NCBI GenBank assembly: GCA_017650105.1
Contig: JAGCFO010000040.1
Location: forward strand, 1 to 32,790
DNA from: Bacteroidaceae bacterium
Lineage (GTDB): Bacteria; Bacteroidota; Bacteroidia; Bacteroidales; Bacteroidaceae
Length of the DNA stretch: 32,790 nt
Direction of reading: 5' to 3'
The notes beneath the pieces were generated by a model. That model was not told the DNA's origin. It saw only the letters and a program-made list of their open reading frames with translations, and did no database searches. How positions within the stretch are numbered: position 1 is the stretch's first letter; each line of letters opens with the position of its first letter. The translations under genes and the position numbers were made by a program. Shown here piece by piece: positions 1 through 7,041 of this stretch.

Positions 1-46
1 GCCGCGCCGATGGTACTGCCAAGGTGGGAGAGTAGGTAGCCGCCGC
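1..46 (+). rRNA. rrf: 5S ribosomal RNA, 3' end (partial)
   Basis: The first 46 bases match the 3' third of bacterial 5S rRNA: the loop E/helix IV region GCGCCGATGGTACTGCC is followed by GGTGGGAGAGTAGGT and the closing helix I strand GCCGCCGC. The 5' part lies off the left edge. A strong terminator follows at once, so this is the distal end of a 16S-23S-5S operon read rightward. The exact 3' end is uncertain by a few bases. Confidence 0.88.
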
Positions 47-57
47 TTTTTCTGGAG

Positions 58-100
58 GGCCGGGAATCAGTCTGATGACTTTTTCCCGGCCTTTTCTTTT
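58..100 (+). terminator. Intrinsic terminator of the rRNA operon
   Basis: GGCCGGGAA (58-66) pairs with TTCCCGGCC (83-91). The stem is extended inside by AGTC (69-72) with GACT (77-80), and a T-rich run (92-101) follows. Position and shape fit a rho-independent terminator for the 5S-ending transcript. Confidence 0.9.
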
Positions 101-720
101 TAGTCCAGGTCGTAAGATGGGGCTCCATTCCTCGTTTTATGCTTGGGGCAGAAAACTGCCGTTTATCTCATGTTTAGTAAGACTTGGGCTCCCTTTCTCA
201 TTTTCAGTAATAGAAAGCAATAAAGTCAGCCGAGTCCTCTCGTGTAATTTGAAAGGGATTTTCATCTTTTTGGCGTCGAAATAACGACTGGATCTTTGGC
301 TATTGACGCATTGGTGTTAAGGAGAGTGGATTTCTGTTGCTTAGAAATTGAATTTCCCGATGAGACACTTTTCCTCGGCTCTCATTCGATAAGAATCCTT
401 CCCTTCATATTTTTCCTTCTATCCGTTCGTTTTTCCTTTTCGAAAAAAATTTTTTCCTTCTTCATCTCGCGGTATTCTTTCTTCATCTCGCGATATTCTC
501 TCTTCATCTCACGCGTTTCCTTCTTCATATTAAGAGGAAGTTCCTTTGTTTTTAGGGAAGGGTTTTTGTGCTGAGCCATCTTGCTTACCTGCCGTAAGAA
601 GCCGGCATTTGCATGAGGAAGGTCTTTCTTCAGGGCATTTGAAATTTGTAAAAGATAGCCGATAAATATCGGGAGACGGAGGTGTAAAACTTTTTTTATT
701 TTTATTGCCGTTTTTTTCGT
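101..720. other. Non-coding interval between rRNA operon and receptor gene
   Basis: About 700 bases separate the rRNA terminator from the receptor start. Short open frames here lack any recognisable protein features. The only clear structure is the 21-bp-period repeat at 431-530, then an AT-rich stretch leading to the promoter near 740. I see no RNA gene in it. Confidence 0.6.
431..530 (-). repeat. Copy A of the 21-bp-period interspersed repeat
   Basis: On the minus strand three consecutive 21-bp units (457-477, 478-498, 499-519) share the pattern GAATAYCGCGAGATGAAGAA. They are followed by an A-run/T-run segment (about 441-456) and GAAAAGGAAAAACG. Read as codons, each unit would give a heptad such as EYREMKK. 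The same core recurs at 5852-5935, 12241-12320, 16126-16223, 19106-19189 and 23174-23206. A minus-strand frame of 65 codons crosses the copy, but I do not regard it as a gene. Confidence 0.85.
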
Positions 721-747
721 TTTGGTGACAAAAAAGATGTATCTTCG
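721..747 (+). promoter_or_regulatory. Putative promoter of the receptor operon
   Basis: TATCTTCG at 740-747 resembles the Bacteroidetes -7 element TAnnTTTG with one mismatch. TTTG at 721-724 is the nearest -33-like motif, but the 15-base spacer is shorter than the usual 19 or so. Transcription would start near 754, leaving about 50 bases of leader. Confidence 0.45.
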
Positions 748-806
748 CGGCGTATTACGGAGAGTTTTATTACAAATATAAAAACTGTTTTATCAATCAA
801 TCAATT

Positions 807-3800
807 ATGTTAAAAAACCTGCGTTTCTTTTTGGCAGCTGTCCTGATGTTTTTCTCGGCAGTTGCTAGTGCCCAGATTACCACATCGGCTCTCGCTGGTA
901 AGGTAACTGACAGTTCGAATGAAGCCGTAATAGGTGCTACAATCTTGGCAGTCCACATGCCTTCGGGTACCCAGTATGGCGCTATTACTAACATTGACGG
1001 ACGTTACTCTATTCAGGGTATGCGCGCCGGTGGTCCTTACAAGGTTACCATTTCGTACGTGGGCTATCAGACAGGCGTCATCAACGATGTAACACTCTCT
1101 CTGGGTGAGACCTACATCCTCAACCACAAGATGAGCGAATCGTCTGAGATGCTGGACGAGGTGGTGGTTTCGGCTACTGCTACAAAGTTCAACACGGCAA
1201 AGACGGGCGCTGTGACTAACATCAACAATGCTCAGATTGCTTCGCTTCCTACCGTCAGCCGTAATATCACTGACGTAACCCGCCTTTCTCCTTACGGCGG
1301 AAACGGGATGAGCTTTGCAGGTTCGGACGGACGTACTGCCAACTTCACTGTTGACGGCGCAAACTTCAACAACAACTTCGGTCTCAACGATAAGCTCCCC
1401 GGAGGCGGCAGCCCGATTTCTATCGATGCCATCGAGGAACTGCAAGTTGTTATCTCTCCGTTTGATGTACGTCAGACCAACTTCATCGGAGGAGGTGTAA
1501 ATGCTATCACCAAGTCTGGTACCAACACCGTGAAGGGAACCGCTTACGTATATCATCGTAACGAGAATATGCGCGGAGATGCCATTGAGGGAGAACAAAT
1601 CAGCGGAGCACGTGCTACCGACCGTCAGACCACCTATGGCTTTACCCTTGGTGCTCCTATCATCAAGAACAAACTTTTCATCTTCGGTAACTTCGAATAC
1701 ACCAAGACTCCAACTATTGCCAACCGTTGGAGAGGCTCGGAGAACGGAGTGAAGGATGCCAACAACTATATCTCACGTACCAAGCTGTCGGATCTTCAGG
1801 AAGTTTCTTCCTATATGAAGAATAAGTATGGTTACGACACAGGTTCTTATACCGACTTCCCTGCTGACGAGAGCAACATGAAGGCCCTCGTTCGTTTGGA
1901 CTGGAACATCAACAATCAGAACCACCTCGCAGTTCGTTACAACTACACGCTCAACAAACTGTGGAATGCTCCTAATGCTACCTCGATGGACGGTGGAACA
2001 CGTATGGTTAGCGCACGTACTTCTCAGAACTCTATGTCGTATGCCAACTCGATGTATTCAATGGACAATCTCGTTCATTCTTTGTCATTCGATCTGAACA
2101 GCCGTTTGAGCGATAACCTCTCGAATCAGTTCCTCGCAACGTTCTCCAAGCTGGACGACGTACGCGGAAGCACGTCAGACGAATTCCCCTTCATCGATAT
2201 TACGAAGGATGGCGACAACTACATCGCTCTCGGTTACGAGCTCTTCACCTGGAACAACGCCGTTCACAACACCATCGGCAACATCCGCGATGACATTACG
2301 TATAATTTGGGAAGCCACAAAATCACAGCCGGCTTAAGCTATGAGTATCAGATGGCTGACAACCAGTACATGCGTAACGGTACGGGTTACTATCGTTACA
2401 ACTGGGCTGACGGAATGACTGCCGAGCAACTGTTTACCAGCGTTCCCGAGGTTGTTTGCTTAACTTACGGATATGATGGAGAAAGCAAGCCCGCAGCACG
2501 TGTACAGTTCCACAAGGCTGGCGTTTATGCTCAGGATGATTGGGACATTACTTCACAGTTTAAGCTGACAGCAGGCATCCGCTTCGACGGACTCTTCTTC
2601 GACAACAGTGACTTGATGACGAATGCAGCAATCTTGAACCTTGACTACTATGATCAGAACGGAGAAGTTCGTCATATTGACACAGGTACTTGGCCTACTT
2701 CAAAGCTGACTATCTCTCCTCGTCTCGGTTATACTTGGGATGTCGTAGGTGACAAGAGCTTTGTCGTACGTGGCGGTACTGGACTTTTCTCAGGACGTCT
2801 GCCTCTCGTATTCTTCACCAACATGCCTACCAACGGCGGTATGGTGCAGTATCAGGCACAGCTGAGCGCCAAGACAAAGGTTTGGGACGGAAAGACCAAT
2901 GCTCCTACGAAGGGATATAGCAACTATACAGGAGCTTACACGACTGATGCCAGCGGTAACCGTTATATTGATATGAGCCAGTTCGCAGGAGGTCTTGTAA
3001 CTGACGCTAGCGGTAAGGCAACTATCGATGCTCTTCAGCAGAAACTCTTCGGAATGGGCTATCCTTCTACAATCTCTCCTGCAGACGGAACCACTCCTTC
3101 TTCTATTTCCGCTGTTGATCCTAAGTTTAAGATGCCTCAGGTATGGAAGACTTCTCTTGCTTTCGACTACGAGGTTCCCGTTGACTTCCCCCTCACCTTT
3201 ACGGCTGAAGGAATCTTCAACAAGACTATCAATGCTGTTTGCATCTCCGACTGGAGCGTTAGACCCGTTGGCGGTTTTGCTCGCTTGAATGGCGCAGACA
3301 ATCGTCCTCTCTATCCTTCAGACTTCCGTACAAACACTAAGGCATTTGTCCTTGAGAACACCAGCAAGGGCTACGGATGGAGCGCAAACGTACAGGTTAA
3401 CGCTCGTCCTATCGAGAGCTTGAGCTTGATGGCTGCTTACACTCATACTGTTTCTAAGGAGATCACCGGTATGCCTGGTTCTGCTGCAGAGTCGGCATTC
3501 ACATATGTTCCTACTTTCGAAGGTCCTAACAACATTCGTCTGCACAACTCACAGTATGTTACTCCCGATCGTGTTGTAGCAAGCGCTACCCATCACGATA
3601 AGAGCGGCAATCACTACAGCCTTATCTATGAGGCTTGGAGAGGCGGTTACAACTATTCTTACATGCTTGCAAACGATATGAACGGCGATGGTTACAACTA
3701 TGACGCTATCTATGTTCCTACCGACGAGCAGGTTGAGAACAATGAGTTCCGCTTTGTTTCTCCCAACGATGCTGAGCGTTTCATGAACTTTGTTCACAGC

Positions 3801-4178
3801 GACAGCTATCTGAGCAAGCATCAGGGGCAGTATGCCGAAGGTTACAGCGTTTATTCTCCTTGGGTACATCGCTTTGACGTTGCTTACAAGCACGACTTCA
3901 AGGCTAACTTTGCTGGTAACTCGAATATTCTCCAGCTCAGCTGCGACATCAAGAATGTGCTCAACCTCTTCAACTCCAGCTGGGGTGTAAGCAAGTGGCT
4001 GAATCCTGTCATCGGTACCGATGCCCGTATCTTGAAGTATGAAGGTGTTGACAAGGACGGTTATGCTACCTTCTCTACTCCTGCTGCTATCGACGGAAAG
4101 AATCCTACCTTCGTCCCCAATCACGCTATTGGCCAGTGCTGGTATGCTTCAGTGGGTCTTAAGTACATTTTTAATTAA
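807..4178 (+). CDS. Oar-like TonB-dependent outer membrane receptor
   Basis: The product is 1123 residues. A signal peptide (about 1-22, ending VASAQ) is followed by a carboxypeptidase-regulatory-like Ig-fold domain (about 28-110, with the typical segments GKVTDSSNEAVIGAT and GYQTGV). A TonB plug begins near 118 (DEVVVSATATKFN) and a long beta-barrel runs to the C-terminus, which ends in an aromatic/asparagine residue pair (FN). Plug and barrel resemble the Oar-type branch of TonB-dependent receptors rather than the SusC branch, and no SusD partner lies next to it. It should use proton-motive force through TonB-ExbBD to import a large ligand across the outer membrane. The surface lipoprotein gene 23 bases downstream is its likely partner. 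The substrate cannot be told from sequence. Confidence 0.9.
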   Translation: MLKNLRFFLAAVLMFFSAVASAQITTSALAGKVTDSSNEAVIGATILAVHMPSGTQYGAITNIDGRYSIQGMRAGGPYKVTISYVGYQTGVINDVTLSLGETYILNHKMSESSEMLDEVVVSATATKFNTAKTGAVTNINNAQIASLPTVSRNITDVTRLSPYGGNGMSFAGSDGRTANFTVDGANFNNNFGLNDKLPGGGSPISIDAIEELQVVISPFDVRQTNFIGGGVNAITKSGTNTVKGTAYVYHRNENMRGDAIEGEQISGARATDRQTTYGFTLGAPIIKNKLFIFGNFEYTKTPTIANRWRGSENGVKDANNYISRTKLSDLQEVSSYMKNKYGYDTGSYTDFPADESNMKALVRLDWNINNQNHLAVRYNYTLNKLWNAPNATSMDGGTRMVSARTSQNSMSYANSMYSMDNLVHSLSFDLNSRLSDNLSNQFLATFSKLDDVRGSTSDEFPFIDITKDGDNYIALGYELFTWNNAVHNTIGNIRDDITYNLGSHKITAGLSYEYQMADNQYMRNGTGYYRYNWADGMTAEQLFTSVPEVVCLTYGYDGESKPAARVQFHKAGVYAQDDWDITSQFKLTAGIRFDGLFFDNSDLMTNAAILNLDYYDQNGEVRHIDTGTWPTSKLTISPRLGYTWDVVGDKSFVVRGGTGLFSGRLPLVFFTNMPTNGGMVQYQAQLSAKTKVWDGKTNAPTKGYSNYTGAYTTDASGNRYIDMSQFAGGLVTDASGKATIDALQQKLFGMGYPSTISPADGTTPSSISAVDPKFKMPQVWKTSLAFDYEVPVDFPLTFTAEGIFNKTINAVCISDWSVRPVGGFARLNGADNRPLYPSDFRTNTKAFVLENTSKGYGWSANVQVNARPIESLSLMAAYTHTVSKEITGMPGSAAESAFTYVPTFEGPNNIRLHNSQYVTPDRVVASATHHDKSGNHYSLIYEAWRGGYNYSYMLANDMNGDGYNYDAIYVPTDEQVENNEFRFVSPNDAERFMNFVHSDSYLSKHQGQYAEGYSVYSPWVHRFDVAYKHDFKANFAGNSNILQLSCDIKNVLNLFNSSWGVSKWLNPVIGTDARILKYEGVDKDGYATFSTPAAIDGKNPTFVPNHAIGQCWYASVGLKYIFN

Positions 4179-4201
4179 TCCTTCTTCTTATAATAAAGTA
4201 T

Positions 4202-5734
4202 ATGAAACTTAGATATTTATTTATTAGTCTCCTCGCGCTGGTTTTTGCTACCAGCTGCGAAGATGATGCAATTACCCAGTTGAAGGAAGTTCAGGTGAAT
4301 TCTTCCTATGTGGCTCTTCCCGCTGACGGAGGTTCAAAAATCATTACTGTTTCTGCCACAGACGATTGGACGATAACCGATGTTCCCGAGTGGCTAACCG
4401 TTAACCCTCTTTCGGGCGGTGCTGGTAACACCGACGTTACCTTCTCTGCTGCAAAGGCTTCCGATACTCAAGAAGCTACTGTCAGCCTCACATGTGCAGG
4501 CAAGACTCAGCTTATCAATGTTCTTCAGATGACAGAGAAGACGGAGACTCCGTTGTCAACGTGCGCCGAAGTTATCGCTGGACCTGAGAGCAAGACGTAT
4601 CGTATTAAGGGTGCCGTAACTTCTATTGCCAATACTTCGTATGGTAATTTCTATGTCAACGACGGAACAGGCGAGGTCTACATTTACGGACTTTTCAATG
4701 CTGCCGGACAGTATCCTAAGGATGCGAAGGACGGTTGGGCAGGCTTCAATGTTGAAGTAGGCGATGAGGTAACTGTAGAAGGCCCGAAAACCGTGTACGG
4801 AACTACTATCGAACTTGTCGACGCTACTCTTCTGAAAGTTGAAAAGTCTCTCATCAAGGTTGAATCCGTAGAGCCCGAAGAGGCAGTTCTTCCTATCGAA
4901 GGAGGAGAGTTCACGGTAAACCTCACTTGCAAGGGTAACGGCATCTCCGTTGTTTTGGACGATAAGACAAAGACTTGGCTTTCAGTTGCATCGGTGATGA
5001 CTTCCGGCAATGCTGCTACGGTTGTCTTTAATGCTGCCAAGAACGAAGGTGGAGACCGTTCCACTACGCTCCAGTTTAAGACTACTGATGGAAAGAAGGA
5101 TTATACCGCACAAACCTCTCTCACCCAGAAAGGTTCCATCCTTGAGGTTCCCATCTCTGAATTCCTTGCAGCAGAAGTGGGCGACACGCAGTATCGCATC
5201 ACAGGTATTATTACCGAACTCTATGCCAGCGATAAGCAGGGCAAGAGCTTCTATGTTCAGGACTACTCTGGAAAGACTCTTGTGTATCGCGCTGAAGGCT
5301 TCATCGAGGCAGGCGCAAAGGTTGGCGACGTTGTAACCGTTGTTGGTAAGCGTGGCGCATACAATGATAATCCTCAGCTCGTTAGCGGCACATTCGAGGC
5401 TCTGAAGTATGCTGTTGCTCCTATCACGGTAGCTGCCTTCCGCGAGCTTCCCGATGACGTGAATGCCTACTACATGCTGACTGGTAAAGTGGCTCAGCCT
5501 ACTGAGGAGAACACGAAGTGGGATCTGGAGCAGTATGGAAACTTCAACCTTACCGACGAAACGGGCTCCGTATATATCTACGGCGTCTATACCGGCTGGG
5601 GAGGCAAGAAGGGCGAGTTCGGTCCTCTCGGTATCAAGGAGGGCGATGAGCTTACCATCGTTGCTTACAAGACTTCCTACAAGGGACTCGTCGAGGGCGT
5701 TGGATATTACTTCTCGCACAAGGCTGCTGAGTAA
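4202..5734 (+). CDS. BACON and OB-fold surface lipoprotein
   Basis: The product is 510 residues with a type II signal peptide and lipobox ATSC, Cys19 being the lipidated residue; acidic residues follow (CEDD), which fits outer-membrane or surface export in Bacteroidetes. Domain order by eye: a BACON domain (about 28-112), an OB-fold-like domain (about 115-215), a second BACON-like Ig domain (about 220-315), then two more OB-like domains (about 318-405 and 405-505). The first and last OB-like domains share GNFYVNDGTGEVYIYG and GNFNLTDETGSVYIYG, so they look duplicated. These modules occur in ligand-binding surface proteins and as accessory domains of extracellular nucleases and glycan enzymes. 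No catalytic domain is visible. It lies 23 bases after the receptor and before a terminator, so the two form an operon; I infer that it captures ligand for the receptor. Confidence 0.78.
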   Translation: MKLRYLFISLLALVFATSCEDDAITQLKEVQVNSSYVALPADGGSKIITVSATDDWTITDVPEWLTVNPLSGGAGNTDVTFSAAKASDTQEATVSLTCAGKTQLINVLQMTEKTETPLSTCAEVIAGPESKTYRIKGAVTSIANTSYGNFYVNDGTGEVYIYGLFNAAGQYPKDAKDGWAGFNVEVGDEVTVEGPKTVYGTTIELVDATLLKVEKSLIKVESVEPEEAVLPIEGGEFTVNLTCKGNGISVVLDDKTKTWLSVASVMTSGNAATVVFNAAKNEGGDRSTTLQFKTTDGKKDYTAQTSLTQKGSILEVPISEFLAAEVGDTQYRITGIITELYASDKQGKSFYVQDYSGKTLVYRAEGFIEAGAKVGDVVTVVGKRGAYNDNPQLVSGTFEALKYAVAPITVAAFRELPDDVNAYYMLTGKVAQPTEENTKWDLEQYGNFNLTDETGSVYIYGVYTGWGGKKGEFGPLGIKEGDELTIVAYKTSYKGLVEGVGYYFSHKAAE

Positions 5735-5762
5735 TTAATAGGTAGTTTCCCCTCGTGGATCA

Positions 5763-5797
5763 GGGTTAGGCTCCGTAAAAAGAGCCTGACCCTTTTT
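5763..5797 (+). terminator. Intrinsic terminator after the lipoprotein gene
   Basis: GGGTTAGGCTC (5763-5773) pairs with GAGCCTGACCC (5782-5792) with one G-T pair, and TTTTT follows. It ends the receptor-lipoprotein operon. Confidence 0.9.
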
Positions 5798-5851
5798 CGT
5801 TGATAGAAAGCTTTTTACGGGGAACTGTCTCTTAGCTGAAATATGCTTTCT

Positions 5852-5935
5852 TCATAGCGCGATATGAAGAAGGGAAAAATTTTTTTGGAGAACAAATATC
5901 GCGATATGAAGAAGGAAAAAATCAGTATGGAGAAA
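5852..5935 (+). repeat. Copy B of the 21-bp-period interspersed repeat
   Basis: Four contiguous 21-base units lie at 5852-5872, 5873-5893, 5894-5914 and 5915-5935. Units 1 and 3 carry the core CGCGATATGAAGAAG. Units 2 and 4 carry the alternate form (A-run, T-run or ATCAGTAT, then GGAGAA). Bases 5858-5892 match the complement of 16174-16208 over 35 bases without a mismatch, and 5887-5908 match the complement of 23174-23195 perfectly. A 52-codon frame (5864-6022) reads through it but resembles no known protein. The rest of the interval 5798-6085 shows no other feature. Confidence 0.9.
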
Positions 5936-6085
5936 GTACCCTTCTGGCTCGAAGCTCTTCTGCCGGAAATAGCCTTTGCCTGCGGCTTTTTTGAATGCTT
6001 TCCCTTTCGTGCTGAAAGATGACGTCATTCCGACATCTGAAGAGTTTAAAAAACCGTTTCATTTTTGAAAATAATGTGTATAGTT

Positions 6086-6116
6086 TTTGAAGTGAAGGAG
6101 GAAAGAGGTACCTTTG
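6086..6116 (+). promoter_or_regulatory. Consensus Bacteroidetes promoter (leaderless)
   Basis: TTTG at 6086-6089 and TACCTTTG at 6109-6116 are separated by exactly 19 bases, a full match to the Bacteroidetes primary-sigma consensus. Transcription should start at about 6121-6124. The next gene begins with ATG at 6124, so the mRNA would have essentially no 5' leader. Confidence 0.82.
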
Positions 6117-6123
6117 CAAAGCA

Positions 6124-6957
6124 ATGAGAATAAACCGTTTCATATCGTGTCTGACAGTTGTCGTCCTGCTGTGCTGCGCTGAGGCGAAGGCGCAGAGCTA
6201 TGAAGAGTGGATTGACAGCGCCAATGTCTGCATTGAGCGTGACAGCCTGTCGCTGGCAGAGAATTGTCTGAAGAAGGCTGTGGAAACAGAGCCCGGCAAT
6301 GCGCGCAACTCACTGCTGCTGACGCATCTGGGGCACATCCAGCATCAGCAAGGCAAGCTGGAGGAGTCGATACAAAGTTACTCTCTGGCTCTCAACTATA
6401 CGCCGCTGGATATTCCCGCACTGCTGGGAAGAGCTGCTTCGTATATGGAACTGGGAGATGAGGAACGCGCGTATGTCGACTACAGCAATGTGCTCGACAA
6501 AGACATCAACAATAAGGAAGCCCTCCTGTTGCGCGCTTACATTGCCGTGAGGAAACGAGCCTACGATGTGGCTCGCGCCGACTATACCCGCTTGCTGGAT
6601 TCAGATTCAGACAATGCGGATGCCGCACTCGGGCTGGCCCTTCTCAACCAGAAACAAAATCGTCTAAAGGAGGCTACCGAGCAGCTGTCAGAGCTAATCC
6701 GTAAACATCCCGAAAACGCAACGTACCTTCAGGCAAGAGCAGACGTATTGTTGCAGAGAGGGCTCTTTGATTTGTCTCTGCTCGACTGTGAAGAGGCTAT
6801 TCGGATAGCACCGAAGGATGCTTATGCTTATGTTTCGCGTGCCGAAGTCTATCTTCAGCTTAAAAGGAAACGTGACGCACGGAAGGATTTGGATCAGGCC
6901 GTGCAGCTGGGTATGGACAGAGTTTTGCTGGCCGACATGTATAAACAATGTAGATGA
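6124..6957 (+). CDS. Secreted tetratricopeptide-repeat protein
   Basis: The product is 277 residues with a signal peptide (about 1-24, hydrophobic VVVLLCCAEAKAQ). The rest is built of tandem TPR helices: segments containing LGHIQHQQGKLEESIQSYS, ALLGRAASYMELGDEERAY and LDCEEAIRIAPKDAYAYVSR show the usual TPR pattern of W/L-G-Y-A-F-A-P positions. About six to seven repeats fit. It presumably acts as a periplasmic or envelope protein-binding scaffold; the partner is unknown. The start is fixed by the signal peptide and by a perfect promoter ending 7 bases upstream. DPP III starts 84 bases downstream in the same direction, and no terminator is visible between them, so the two may be cotranscribed. 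Confidence 0.85.
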   Translation: MRINRFISCLTVVVLLCCAEAKAQSYEEWIDSANVCIERDSLSLAENCLKKAVETEPGNARNSLLLTHLGHIQHQQGKLEESIQSYSLALNYTPLDIPALLGRAASYMELGDEERAYVDYSNVLDKDINNKEALLLRAYIAVRKRAYDVARADYTRLLDSDSDNADAALGLALLNQKQNRLKEATEQLSELIRKHPENATYLQARADVLLQRGLFDLSLLDCEEAIRIAPKDAYAYVSRAEVYLQLKRKRDARKDLDQAVQLGMDRVLLADMYKQCR

Positions 6958-7041
6958 GAGAAAAAGGAAACACCGAAAATGAGATATCCATGCTCCCCCT
7001 TTAGGGCGTTTGGAAAGGAAATAAAGATAAAACAACGTAAT

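Noticed and set aside
431..530. Possible CRISPR array
   Set aside because: The 21-bp units abut directly with no unique spacers, and no cas genes are present.
75..574. Two plus-strand frames (69 and 92 codons) after the rRNA terminator
   Set aside because: Phe/Ser-rich translations from T-rich DNA, one of them reading the repeat antisense; no start signals or homology features.
810..1598. 262-codon minus-strand frame
   Set aside because: It is the antisense shadow of the receptor gene, which has a signal peptide and clear family domains.
807..5734. SusC/SusD polysaccharide utilisation locus
   Set aside because: The receptor is Oar-like, the lipoprotein has no SusD features, and no glycoside hydrolase or glycan sensor is adjacent.
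5864..6022. 52-codon frame through repeat copy B
   Set aside because: Half of it is repeat sequence, no promoter or conserved domain is visible, and the frame is preceded directly by a stop codon; noted only as a point to test.
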